NCBI GenBank assembly: GCA_025890175.1 | Contig: JANPYM010000005.1 | Location: 1,254,440 to 1,318,439, forward strand | Direction: 5' to 3' | DNA from: Ciborinia camelliae | Taxonomy: Eukaryota; Ascomycota; Leotiomycetes; Helotiales; Sclerotiniaceae | DNA: 64,000 nucleotides | Part shown: positions 1 through 12,105 of the stretch, piece by piece | How positions within the stretch are numbered: position 1 is the first letter of the stretch | How the letters are laid out: each line of letters opens with the position of its first letter | The notes under the pieces: generated by a model | The model's input: only the letters and a program-made list of their open reading frames with translations | Databases searched by the model: none | What the model was told of the DNA's origin: nothing | Position numbers and translations under genes: made by a program

Positions 1-1350
1 GTGCTCCTTAGGCCGTACCCCTCTCTAAAGACTCTACAGCATGAACGGCCTGTCGTATTACTTGCGGTTCTGGTGAGTACTAGCGTAAACACTGTTCCTA
101 TTCAGAATCTTCATGAGAACGAGCTGCGCGAAACCATAAGTAGTCGTATAATTATGCAAGGAGAAAGTAGTCTCGACTCACTACAGGGAATACCTTTATG
201 TCTTGCTTGGTAAGACCACGCTGAATGTTTACACGATCTCAGAAGTTCTTCATTTTAACGAAGCTAGGCATCACTACCATTACAGCCCGGCGAAGTAAAA
301 TCTATTCCAGCTTACACAAATGGAAAATTATATGGTGATAGATCTTGGGGCTTTATAGACCAAAATTGGGTGCAGCACAAACAATCTACTCGAATATCCT
401 TGGCTTTGAATGTCCAACGAAACGAACCTCTATTCAGAGAGAGGAAAGAAGAACTCTTGTCGGATGATTCTGTTTTACACCATCGTGATTCTTCTCACCT
501 AAAGTGTATTGAACGGGAAACAATGTTCTATGTAGAATTTGTCATGGTCTGAGGAAACCAAACAGTCTCAAGTACCATAGGTCAGCGTGATCGAGACAGA
601 TAGACTACTACCATTCTCCACACGAGTTCATCGACTTGGAGAGTAAGTTAGTGATGCCTTTGACTATTCAAATCATGGAAGGCTGGCTAATCTTGATGCT
701 GCGCGAATTGAGATGTTCAATAGAACATTCGCTCAGCAGTTCCGAGATATAAAAATATATTTCCTCCCCCCACAGAGGCTTGGAGCAATCGTGAGTACTC
801 ACTCTATCTGCGTGTTGAGAATTTCCGTCTTATTAACTTTGAAAGCAATATTGAGAGCATCATATGCACATCTCCGTGTACAGGTTGCCGAGATTAGTCT
901 CCACGCCGTTGCATCAGATGTCGACCAATTCACAACAATGATGCCACCCCTTCAAAACTCCTGGTATCATTCTTCCGCAAGGACAGAGATATTGATCCGA
1001 TGTCTACAAGTAGGAAAAGATTACCTCGATGCTCTCGAAAAAAGCTTGGAGCCGTCCTCATATACAACGGCCAACTCCAAAGAAACGACATCTTGAACAT
1101 GAAACTCCTATGTCAAGAAATCAATGATGGCATACACGAGTCATCTCCGGAGCTCCGGGCTCCGATCAAGCAATTCTCAGTGGTTTAAACATATCATTTA
1201 CCAATATCATGCCTTCGATTCAGAATCTTCGTGGTGAGCTTCTTAGTTCGTTTATGTATTTGAAACCGGGGGAGTGTCCGTCGAGCAATGCGGTGGGGGG
1301 TTGGATGGCGTTTATGTGGAGAGAGGAACGTTACGATCGGGGGTAGAATG
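1..1350 (+). other. Unrecognised ORF debris at window edge
   Basis: Several short open stretches on the plus strand (about 1-213, 370-552, 713-1096 and 1000-1188) lie in different frames and are separated by stops. Some junctions look like introns: GTGAGTACT occurs near 72 and again near 790. This may be the 3' part of a gene that starts outside the window, or a decayed gene. I recognise no domain in any frame, so no product is named and no exon chain is proposed. Confidence 0.2.
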
Positions 1351-1920
1351 GCATGCATCAAACACCACGGCCGTACATCTCAAGGCACAATTATATCACA
1401 TACCTCCATCACAGTTCATCACATCTATACTCAAACACAGCGCACCATAAACTAGGTACAAATCTTCAAACCATTAGCGGCGTAACGCAAAACGCATTGC
1501 GCTCAAATGCCCGTATTGACACTTGGGGGTATATTATAAAACAATCGTACAGAAAGCGTCTCTGTATCTCCTCTCCCACCCTCTCCCTCCCCCTCCTTCC
1601 TCTCTCACACAGAATCATCTAACTTCACTTTCTCATCAATATAATACATGTGTGCAAACTCCCCGCTTAATCAAACAAAACTAGACAATCCCTTCCCCCC
1701 AGATATATCTTAGCACTCACGTCCCCTTCCTCTCCTGGTTTCTTTTGAATAGTGTGTTGGGTATGGCTGGATGTCGTATCTCGCAAACCCTTCGTATCTT
1801 TCTTAATATTCGTGTGGTGAACGTAAAAGCAGTAGTAAAAGCTCATTGTGTCAGAAATCAAGACCCGAAATCCTGTAGCGGGATTGTAAACCCCACTCTC
1901 CAGCCATCATGGTGAATATC

Positions 1921-2898
1921 TCAAATCGGATTATGCATTGGCGGCAAAGCGAAAGTATCACCCACCAGTCTTGGCGTGCTCTCTTTCGACGCACTCTTAA
2001 TTTTCGATTTCCCATCCGAACTCCCACCCGCCGTACTCGTTCCCCCACTCGCATTCCCCACATTTAATCCCCTCTTCATCATCCTCCCCAGAATACTCAC
2101 CAGCTCCGCCGCATCCTCAAACATATCATCATCCATTCCCTCATCCGCATTATACACCTCATTAATCGTTTTCCTAGCCAATTCTCTGGAAACTTGCGCT
2201 TGATCGAGACAATCGTATATGAAAGCTGCGTATTCGACTTTTACGGAGAGGCGCAGTGGGTGGGAACCCCATAGTTGACGATCGGCGAGGACGGAGGCGT
2301 CTTCGAAACATTGGGAGGCGAAGGGTCTGTAGTCGAGGGCGGGGATGAGGAAACTGCCTACGGCATCGGGAGGAGGGAGGGTGAGACCGGGGGGACCGCC
2401 AACGGGACCGCCTTCGAGAGGGTGGGTGGGTTGAACGCTGCTTGGTCGGCATTGGTCAGATGGCGAACTTCTATCGATACCCTTGCCTTTATCCCTGTGT
2501 CTCGGAGAGATCAAACCAGGTGGCGTGGAGATTTTCGCAGTTCGGAGGGTAATAGCGGGGGTATTGTGAAAGAGGACGTAAAGATGATAATAACTTGCTC
2601 TCAGCTTAAAAACCAAGACTTTCAACTCTCCGAAACCAGCCACTAGAGGTAGAACATACTGTTCTAGGATTTTCAATCCTTCCTTTGCATACCAGACAAT
2701 TCGAGTGTATAGCTCGACGGATTTAGTATCACGCGTTGTATCCAAACGGCGGAGTTTGCGGGCTTTGACTACCATTTTTGAGAGCATTGTGAGGTTTCCA
2801 AGGACCTGAAAGAGATTTTGGGCGAGTAATGGATGGTCCAATTGAATGTTCTTTGCAAATTGTCCGAGGAACTTCGTGTCTACTTCTGAAGACGCCAT
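1921..2898 (-). CDS. Divergent 14-3-3-like protein
   Basis: Single-exon protein of 325 aa. The helices resemble the 14-3-3 fold: residues 35-50 match helix C, 76-108 (EQYVLPL...KVLVFKLRASYY) match helices D and E, and 212-246 (SHPLRLSVKVEY...) match the HPIRLGLALN helix of true 14-3-3 proteins. A Pro/Gly/basic insert (about 122-182) separates the halves, and a Ser-rich tail follows residue 278. True 14-3-3 proteins bind phosphoserine motifs with a Lys-Arg-Arg-Tyr pocket plus an Asn. By my alignment K41 and K48 keep the first basic residues, but the Arg-Tyr pair reads H105-L106 and the Asn reads E222. Family membership is moderately firm; phosphopeptide binding is doubtful. The start at 2898 (MASSEVD) is chosen over the upstream in-frame ATG at 3129, because the 77 extra residues look like untranslated leader. 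Cellular role unknown. Confidence 0.7.
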   Translation of the reverse strand: MASSEVDTKFLGQFAKNIQLDHPLLAQNLFQVLGNLTMLSKMVVKARKLRRLDTTRDTKSVELYTRIVWYAKEGLKILEQYVLPLVAGFGELKVLVFKLRASYYHLYVLFHNTPAITLRTAKISTPPGLISPRHRDKGKGIDRSSPSDQCRPSSVQPTHPLEGGPVGGPPGLTLPPPDAVGSFLIPALDYRPFASQCFEDASVLADRQLWGSHPLRLSVKVEYAAFIYDCLDQAQVSRELARKTINEVYNADEGMDDDMFEDAAELVSILGRMMKRGLNVGNASGGTSTAGGSSDGKSKIKSASKESTPRLVGDTFALPPMHNPI

Positions 2899-5800
2899 TT
2901 TGAGTTTTGGAGTGGTTATGGAATTGGGTGGCAGGTGGCACGAAAAATTGGAAAGCAAAAGCAGATAGCTTGTTGATGAAGTTGTATCGCAATAGATCCA
3001 ATTTCTGAAGCATAGGCTCAATCCAGTATTGGTTGTTTGATGAAAGATGAACCAGTTGGCTAAAGAAATTGAGAGCTGTAAACCCCACTTGAACGGCTCC
3101 AATGATAAACTCTCTTGGGACAGTTTCATATAAGGAAAAAAAGGAGGCAGAAGACAGGAGACCAGAGAATAATTCGAAAGCGCGATCCAGTGATATACCT
3201 ATAGTAGTATCCAGCAAGGTCTTGATAAATTAAAGAATATCGAAGTTCGGAAGAGTGATCGCAATCGCAACTTGTAAGATACCTAGGCAGGTAGGCAGGT
3301 CAAAACAAAGCGATTCACTTTGGCAACCCCAGGTAAACAGACCGTCCCGTCACTTCAAATCACCTCCTTTCAATTGCCGACCTTTCTGTCCTCACTATGT
3401 TGTAGTCGACTCCTATGCTCGGGTGCGTCCAGAAGGTTGTTTTGTTCGTAGTCAAGGCGCAAAATTAATTATGAACAATGTGAAGGGCAACCAACAGGAA
3501 GATGAATTTCCCCAGCCGAGTGAATAAATTGAGATCTGGCGAAGACCGAATGACCCGAGTCGATTGTTTCTCTCGTCTTAACCTCCGGGGGGAATGATTT
3601 TGATTTTGATTAGTATTTTCCACACGTCGAATGAATCAATCAACGATGATATCAACATTACACACAAAGTATACTACAACTTGTCAGAACCAGATATCAT
3701 CAACAACCAAACACAACCCCTTGAAGCAATTGACCCATTCACTGACCAGATATAATACAGCAAGCTCTCTCTCTCTCTGGCGCGAAGCAACAGTAACCTT
3801 GGTAACCAATTGCGAGTGTACTTGGGCCTTCCTAGTAGCAGGCGCAACACACGAATGAATCACCGAGAGCCCTTTAATCCTTCAAGAGAGAGATTCGAAC
3901 GAGTACAAAACATTTCGACTCCCTTTTCAATGGGCGCAATTGCACCTGAAACAGAATTTCTTTGTACACGAAAGGCGGTGACCGAAAGATGTCCCCAGAT
4001 GTTTTTTGTAGGTAGATAGATATGTATGTATTTTGAAGGGGGTAAGAAATGTTGCAAGGAAGCTTCGTATATTTATGTTTATGTGGGAGAACAACGGCAA
4101 AAACGGTACTGTGTACTCGAATTATATCAATTGGATGAACGACGGGGAATTGCTGTTCCCAATTGAAATGAGCGTATACAATGAGAACCAAAAAGAAAAA
4201 TGCGTTGTTTAGGAGCAGAACAACATTCTAGTCGAAATTCTAGAAGATTGGAAGACCCAAAACGCGACCTTGAAAGTTCAAGCAAAGGTTTTTGGGCATG
4301 GAAGATTGCTTCTCTATTTTAGAATAGAAATGGAAATACAAGCAACACCCCGATACCCCGACACACTTAAACACTTTGGATTATCGCTCCCCCGTCGTGC
4401 AGCAGTGTAGTGTAGGGTTAAATGCACAAGCTACGATCTTTAGATGCGGAATGCCCTGTAGTTGCATATTTTTGGGCGTTGAATGGAGCCACCTGCAAGA
4501 TACGTGGCAGCACAGATTGAGCGAGAAGAGAGAGAAACTTGGGAACGAGGGAGCTTGGAACTTGGAACTTGGAAGAGAAGAGACTCAAGAGTCAAGAGAG
4601 AGCGAAAGTTGGGAAAGTTGCGAAACAGAGAAAGTCTGGGATTCTGAGAAGAAGCTAATAATGGTCCGCCTGGTACACAGCAGACCGGTAGAATAATTAC
4701 GGTATACGGTATACGGTATACGGTATAGTAGGTAGTAGGTGTTAATTACCACAGTACCTAGTAGGCCTTGAGTATGATGGGTAAATATCGGTCGTGAAGG
4801 TTGAGGTTAATGATGAAAATACAGTCAGTAACTTCTTCAAGTCACCAAGATGAAGGAGAGAAACACACACCTAACTGGCACAGTAGTGGCACCCCACTGA
4901 CCCCAGAATTGAAGCGATTCCGAAAAAGTATATAAACCGTCAGCCAGGCTCCAGCCAGCCCGTTCTTTCCTATCTCAAACTTCTAGCCTCGCTCCAAGTT
5001 GGAAAGGAACCCAAACCCAGATAGATGCTGCACTGATCTTTTTCATGGGTTCATCTGCAAGGAACTGAATCTTCAAAAAGAATCTTCTACAAGTAGCCAT
5101 AAATAGTACAGATGAAGCTGGGGCTATTTTGTTTTGTTTTTTGATATCAATCGTTGGGATGGAAATTCTCCGACTGGCTACTCTATGCATATAACTTATA
5201 TAATTATACGGAGTACTACAGTCTACTACTGTGTATACAGCCAGCTAAGAATGAAAAACATAAGATGAAAAAGGGCTAAAAGTCCACCTCGGTCCTCCCC
5301 CTTTTCACCGCTCTTACTGGACAATTCCATATTCCCGCTCAGCATTACCCATTTACGCTCGAAAACAACGGGCACCAATTATTGTCCAATAAAATCTTCA
5401 TCAACCTCAGCCACCAACAGTTATGCACCACACGATTGCATAATCCATTTCATAACTTGTTCATTAACGTATCCATACCTATGTTATGATGATATCCACC
5501 CCTCCCCTTTTTGGCTTTCATTATTATCATTATTATTTAATTTGTGGTGCCAGCACATTGATTTTTCCAAGCACTATTCATAATTCGGCCATCAGATATG
5601 CAGCCACCCTTTTATCAAATCAGGGAAGCTCTTCTTTCTTCTCTTCAACCGGCAACAGTCAAAAGGGAATTGGCGGTGAGGATCCATACATACTGTATTA
5701 CGGTTGTACTCATCGAGATTACGCGAGTTTCAAGCTTGTGTAAGGATCCGAATGAGGTTCTAGATGCTTGCTGTTTCTGTTCTTTTTGGTAAATTCATAA

Positions 5801-7860
5801 TGAGAGTTTGTGGAAAAGATTTTGACCGGATGCAATTGCTTCGCTTCTCCTATTTTCAACTTCTTTTTCTTTAGTGAGGATAAAGAAGCTTGCTGATGCG
5901 CTGCGAATTCACGGTATGTGGAGTTTGTCTGCTTCACTATGAGCTCCCGTCAAAGATGCTCATTAGTCTGTTTGACTTCTTTCTGCACATGCCTCCGTTC
6001 AGATCTTCCCAAGAGAGAAAGACAAACATATTGTATACACAGAACGATACGATGGACTTATTCTTTCTGCTAATCGGCAAGTTGCCGGTCTCTTCATTTA
6101 TTCTTCGGATTCCCAACAGCTTCCACTGCGAAATCAAGCATGAGAGGCCCCCTAAATTTCTCTTCAATGAAGCTCAATCATCGAATGCCAATATGTCTTT
6201 CCTACATATGTTTGTGCAACCAGTCGTTCCAAATATGCTTCTCGCTCAAAACACACATACATTACATTACTGCAAGTAGACAATCTCTTCAGGCGAAGCA
6301 CAGAAAATTATGGTTCTTTGGGCAATAGGGTTTGGTTGTCACAAATGATATCTAGTCCCTGAAACAATTTGACAAGCTCTGGGCATGCCGAGGCAAACAT
6401 TTAATCTCAAGAAATATCAGGCAACTTTTAAAGATGATATAAAAATGAGGTGTATGCTGCCAGATTGAGTTTCGTCACAAGACTAAGACAGCTCCAAATA
6501 CACAGCTATATTCCTCATGATTTGTTTCCTCCTAGACAATGTCACTAGCCTCCATACATACATAGACACATAAATACATCTCAAGCCCAACACTATATCT
6601 CGAACGCCCACTGGCGGTACGCTTCTCCTTGATCTATCTTTTATTCCATCCTGTCTCACTTCAAAATGTGCCACTAGTAAGCACCCTCCCCCATATGCCT
6701 CATCGACAAGATCGAAAAGAAGCTAACCCTAACTCAGCTACCAATACCACTACACGTGCACACACCACACCAAAGTTCTCGCCAAATTTTGTTCAACAGC
6801 AAGCTACAAACAAACCGCGTGTGGAAGAGTATCAGTGTGGCAAGTTATTTGGCTGAGAGACGATTGCGAGGAGTGTTTTACAAAATGTGGGAGGGTTCAT
6901 GGTGAGGAGTGGGGTATGAGAGGTGCTGAGCCTATTATGGCGAATGTTAAGGGGAAGGGAAAGGATAAGGGGAGAAGGGTAGATGTTAATGGGGAGAGGG
7001 GAATATTTGAGGAGTAGGCAGGGAGTGAACATATCAATGTATTGGCAGAGAAAAAGATGAGCCAGGGATGAAATTGTCTTCTGTTTCCTTCAATCATCGA
7101 GGAATTCATTCACCTTGATATGCCACTACCATATTACTAAAGGCCACCAGGGGTACTTACTAGTGAAGGTATTTACTATTTCCTATTTCAGAATTTGAAG
7201 CTAGTGCTAGGCATCCCGAGGTCATCAAAATCCCAGCAAATCTGACCTATAACCTAATTTATATTCAATTAAATTCTTTTCATTCACACAAGAGTCACTC
7301 ACTTCCAAGGTTCAATTTTCAATGCCATGATAATTTACATAGAGGAGTTCAGTAAATCCATTCTTAAAAGATCTTCAGAGCAACTTCAACCAACCGGCGA
7401 AACTTCACAATCTGATGAAATTTGGGCCAGCCTCTTGTCCAAGCTCACGTTCATATCGATGAATCCATCCATACGAGGACGAGTCGGATGGTTTACACCT
7501 TTCACTCATTCTACCACGCCTTGAACTGCCTTTAATTCACAATCTCACATCAATTAATACCTACCCGACGGTATTGATGAGTTTATTATTAGGTAGCCTC
7601 TAGACCAACAGTTGGACCAACAGTTGGACCATCAATGATTACAATACAGCTGGAGTACGGCGGTCGGTCAACGTACCTTGGCATGCCTCGGCTCATCGGG
7701 TATAATCTACCTATCAACGTGCTATCACCCCGCATTACGCTAACTTCCCCATGCTTCCCAAAATTGTCTTGTTCTCGTCTATCAATTTGAAAATAATAAT
7801 CTCCTAGCAAAGAGATCGAATTCAACCTTGGAACCATTAGATGTTAATAAATTCACAAAT
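2899..7860. other. Gene-free stretch, about 5 kb
   Basis: Lies between the divergent starts of the 14-3-3-like gene and the acyl-CoA dehydrogenase gene. Only short random-looking ORFs (at most 129 aa) occur and none shows a domain. It contains a GGTATAC repeat (4701-4727), pyrimidine-rich tracts and a short palindromic direct repeat near 7600-7630. A non-coding transcript or a long 5' leader cannot be excluded from sequence alone. Confidence 0.5.
4701..4727. repeat. GGTATAC tandem repeat
   Basis: Nearly four perfect copies of the 7-base unit GGTATAC in an intergenic region, followed by GGTA-type tetranucleotides. Confidence 0.9.
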
Positions 7861-9422
7861 ATGTCTTCCACGGTTTCAATTCCCTTCTCCGAGCCTCCTT
7901 GGCTCGTGGGCTTGCCATCCCCATATTACAATGCTTCCCATCGGAAATGGCAAAAAACATGTCGAGCACTCGTCTCTGAATTACTAGACAATGCAGCTGA
8001 GTGGGAGACACAGGGAGATGTACCAGGTACACATCTTTCACACCAAATTACTCTCGAGTATAAGGTCTGACACAAACCAAATACTAACGCTTTCAAGCCG
8101 ATCTCTATCAAAAGTTCGCGAGCGCCAACTTCCTAATCCCCAATCTTCCCTCCCCTCTCCCAGTCAAATGGCTCCAAAAACTAGGTATAACCCATCTACC
8201 CGGGGATCTCCCAGTCCAAGAATTCGACTATATGCACACCCTAATTTTCACCGACGAAATGCAGAGGTGCGGGTCGATCGGACCCTCCGGAGCAATCACC
8301 ACCGGCTTTGCCTTTGGAATTCCTCCCATCCTAAAATTTGGAAGCCAGGCTTTACAAGAGCGTTTCTTGCCCGAGCTCCTGGCCGGGAAAAAGAGAATCT
8401 GTATCGCGATTACGGAGCCAGGGGCTGGGAGTGATGTAAGTGCCATTGAAACCACCGCTCGAAAGAGTGAAGATGGGAAAGAATGGATTGTAGATGGGTC
8501 CAAAAAATGGATCACCAATGGCCTTTGGTCGGATTATGCTACGATGGCCGTACGTACGGGCGGACCCGGTCCAGCGGGTCTTTCTCTACTCGTTGTTCCT
8601 TTGCTTCACCATCCGGGTGTTACAATGCGTCGGATAAAAGTAGGTGGTCAGACTGCTGCTGGGACTACTTTTATTGAACTAGATTCTGTTCGCGTACCCG
8701 TTGACAATATAATCGGCACCCCGGGGTCTGGCATGAAATACATCATGCAAAATTTCAACCACGAACGTCTCACCATATCGATTTCCGTCAACCGATGTGC
8801 ACGTACAGCGCTTAGCGCCGCCTTCGAATATGTAATGAAGCGCGAAGCATTTGGGAAAAAACTCATGGATCAACCAGTTGTCAGACACAGACTAGCAAAG
8901 TGCGGAGCAGAATTAGAGAGTCATTGGGCGTGGATAGAAGGATATACATGGATGATGACGCAACTTAGCGAGGAAGAGGCGAATCGGGAGTTGGGGGGAT
9001 TAACGGCGTTGGCGAAGGCAAAGGCGGGGATGGTGTTGGAGAGTTGTGCAAGTACGGCTGTGTTGCTTTTTGGGGGGAATGGGTATACGAAGAGTGGGAT
9101 GGGAGAGGTGGTTGAGCGTGAGTTTTTGTTTCCGTCCTTCTCTTTCCCTTTCTCTTCTTTCTTTGGTTTCCCCCCTCCCTCTCCCACATGCTGCCAAAAC
9201 CCAATAACCGATAAAAGTCACATCATCAAAAACCAACCCTACCCCACCCCTCTAGGAATCTTCCGCGAAATCCCAGGAGCCCGCATTCCAGGCGGTAGCG
9301 AAGATGTCATGTTAGATCTCTCCATCCGTCAACTAGTCAAAAATTTCCAGTTAAAAGTCAAGAACGAGAAAGAAAACGAAAACGCTGTACTGGAACGACC
9401 GAAGGAGCGTTCGAAATTATAG
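7861..9422 (+). CDS. Acyl-CoA dehydrogenase family flavoprotein
   Basis: Exons 7861-8026, 8098-9117 and 9256-9422 give 450 aa. The first intron has a TACTAAC branch point. The protein has the ACAD layout: N-terminal helices (20-130), the flavin/substrate segment with ITEPGAGSDVSAI and WITNG (about 150-200), and the C-terminal helical domain with REAFGKKL, FGGNGY and REIPGARIPGGSED. Such enzymes make the alpha,beta double bond in acyl-CoAs with FAD and pass electrons to ETF. The usual C-terminal catalytic Glu of MCAD-type enzymes is replaced (IPGGSED, 406-412). E278 in NHERL sits where isovaleryl- and long-chain acyl-CoA dehydrogenases carry theirs. Substrate unknown. I see no clear mitochondrial presequence and no C-terminal peroxisomal tripeptide (the protein ends SKL-like only as RSKL, see findings). 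Confidence 0.88.
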
Positions 9423-10231
9423 TTTGTATTCGCCATTGTAATATCTTAGGGACCCACTTACCATGTTCTACTTATAATAAACATAATTCCAACTCCATGT
9501 AAGACTCATGCAAATGCAGTACCACTATACCTACCTACCCATCTTCCTTTCCCAACCCTCCCAAATGCCTATTGCAAAACAAACCCCGTCTCCGCCACTA
9601 CCCTCCTCCAAGCCTCTCTCCCTGACAATTATCCACCTATCTTTCAATCTCCATCCACTCCCTAATGCCATACCGCCCCAACTCTCCAGTCTAGACTCCT
9701 TCAATGTTATACCTAGCCCGTAATCGTTTGCCTCCAATGTTCAGCCCAAACTCGAAGATTAACTTCCTACCGCTTCTAACTCGCCAGCCTAGACCCCTAT
9801 ATTCTCCCTCTCCCCCTGCTCCTCATTTTCTAACCAATCTAAATCCTTGATGACATTTCTCGCCATTTTGTGTTCAATGAATTTGAGTTGTGAAGAGGAA
9901 AGTGAGGTTTCTGGAGAAGAGTGAATGAGAAACAAGATATGTGATTGCAAGAATCCAAATCCTGTTTGGGTTCTCATATATATATTCAGGGACGATACAA
10001 TCAGCCGGAAGATTTTGATCATGTGGGGAAGTTCCCTGGTTTTGGGGGTCTACAGACTCGTAGGTAGAACTTTAACTGGGTATAGAGTTCATGTGAAAGC
10101 CATACCTACTCCAAGGTCAACCCCTCGGGACATTGGAATCATTTCTGCTTGTCAATCACCTCTTGTAGCTACAGAATAGCAACCTCTTTTGGGTCAAGAA
10201 CAAAGGAAAGTTTTATTAAAGATCTCCACAG
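9423..10231. other. Convergent intergenic region
   Basis: Lies between two genes that converge. It is pyrimidine-rich from 9520 to 9820, with no supported ORF; the short minus-strand frame at 9789-10022 shows no domain. It presumably holds both 3' untranslated regions, and AATAA-like elements occur near 9475-9485. Confidence 0.5.
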
Positions 10232-12017
10232 CTAAGTGCTTGCTTTGTCTTCCGAGCTATCTTCCAGTGTATCCATATCCTTCTTTCCTACCGGACAATC
10301 CACTGTAACTCTCCATGCTGCGATTCCTCTCCTCCCAATCACCCTCACGATCGTACTCCAGAACCCATCATCCCCAAAATCCATATCATCCAGATTGAAA
10401 TGTTGTGTATATCTCCACATCTCCTCAAAATACAGGGTTGTTTGATTTGCCGTATATTTGTCCAGGAAAGTGGCGGATGTTGGAGCAACAAGATAGGTGG
10501 CTTCCGTAAGCTCTTCCCCGGATTTTGGAAGACAAGTTGCCAGTTTTATGACCTCTTCAATCATGAGCTCTCCTTTGATACCCATCAGATCATGAGTGGT
10601 GAGCACTTCATTCTTGCCATTCAGTAGCCAAATTGGTGGACTATATGTTTTCCACCAAATAGCATGAGTGGCGCCTGGTTGTTTACTCAAGAAAACTTGA
10701 GTTGGGACAACTCCCCCCTGATGGTATACACCCATCAAAAGGCCTAGTAATACATTGAAGAAAATCCATAAACCACCCCAGATGCGTAAAGGAATTCGTT
10801 TATTTGGTAATTTTACAGATGATAATATTAGGGGAATTGTTGGAAGTAAGAAACGTGCCTCCTGGTGTTTGAAGAATGAAAGAACGACAATACCGGAGAT
10901 TGCAGAGTAAAGACGAAGAGAAGCCAAAGGTTGTAAGAAGAGAAGTAATGTGGCAGGTCCCAGTAGTTGTGGGAGATTTATTAGACTATGTTGATACCAT
11001 GGATGTATGCCGTGAAGTGCAAGATTTTCCGTTGCAAGATTATAGTTGAGATTGTTGAATGGTGTAATAGTTGGATGAGAGAATAGATAGGACCATGTGA
11101 CGGGGCTCTTGGAATAGAAATTCGTATCCAAAGAGATTGCGATAAATGTAGTAAGGCTACCAAAGAATATCATCGACATGAGCGAAAGGGGTCTGCTCAT
11201 GATTAGCCAGAGCGCCTTAAGTGGGATGAAATATCTTACTTTCTCATAAAATGTGGTATCAAACGAAGACCAGGAATGAAAAGAAAGGCAGGAAATGTAA
11301 TGCGATTGAAGATCCCAAAGACCACAACAAATGCAAGAATTCCGCATGGCAATACGGAAGAATGTTTCTACAATCGTCAGCCTCATATCCTGAATTACGG
11401 CATACATCCAATGTTTTCCTACTTTAGCTTCCACTATCCTTTGTATCAAGACCAAACTCCATGCGACTGCCAATGTCTCTATCGAATTCGAAAATGTATG
11501 AGTTTGATATGTCCAGGTAACGTACGAGGATGCCACAAGCATGACAGCTACTTTTCGATGTCGCGGAGATTCAACCAGTTCATGGATAGCCCAATCCTCA
11601 AGCACAAAGCTCAAAGTCAACATCAACAGTCGCAAGGCGAAGAATACAGCTATCGGAGGTATTTCGCCATCCCCTCCATTCCCTATCCAGAGCCATCGAA
11701 GGAGGAGCATCGGCAGACCATAGATAGGCCATAATGGAAAGACGCTTCGAACCGGATTTTCCGATGTGAATTCCCAGGTTAACTTGACAGGATAGCTGAA
11801 GATTTGACCTGCGGGCTGTTAGCAGTTTGATTCCATGCAAGGAGTCCCCTTTTAACATTTGCCGGAGCTAGGGGAAGCTATGAAGTGATATATGAAACTT
11901 ACCAGCTATAACCTCCGGACCTTGAAAGTTTTCATCAGGGTGTAGGTAGCTTGGGGATATGGCAAACCAAAGTCGTAAGAGAAGGAGAAACAAGTATGCA
12001 CGCCTGAAAAAAGGCAT
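10232..12017 (-). CDS. smp3: GPI mannosyltransferase 4 (Smp3 type)
   Basis: Exons 12017-11903, 11808-11423, 11367-11240 and 11192-10232 give 529 aa, close to the family size. A continuous frame runs through the second intron, but removing it restores the family sequence [13 protein letters not shown]. The product is a multi-span ER membrane GT22 enzyme that adds the fourth mannose to the GPI-anchor precursor from dolichol-phosphate-mannose. Key marks are the lumenal [11 protein letters not shown] motif near the N-terminus (26-36, with the conserved acidic pair), [12 protein letters not shown], the HGIHPWYQH...NLPQLLGP segment (270-290) and the GT22 signature HQEARFL (319-325). Introns are 47 to 94 bases. 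The 5' leader carries a GGTA hairpin just upstream of the start codon. Confidence 0.93.
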
Positions 12018-12034
12018 TTCCAACGCAATACCGG

Positions 12035-12060
12035 TAGGTAGGTATTTATTTACCTACCTA
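12035..12060. repeat. Perfect 10-bp-stem hairpin of GGTA units
   Basis: TAGGTAGGTA, a 6-base loop, then TACCTACCTA. It lies 18 bases upstream of the Smp3 start codon, so it is probably in the promoter or 5' leader of that gene. Confidence 0.85.
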
Positions 12061-12081
12061 TGACATACGTAACCTTATGAA

Positions 12082-12105
12082 GAATGAGAATGAGAATGAG
12101 AATGA
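12082..12105. repeat. GAATGA hexamer repeat
   Basis: Four near-perfect copies of GAATGA followed by a GAACGA variant, in the upstream region of the Smp3 gene. Confidence 0.85.

Noticed and set aside
2899..3129. 77-residue N-terminal extension of the 14-3-3-like protein
   Set aside because: The extension has leader-like composition and the family-type start MASSEVD lies at 2898.
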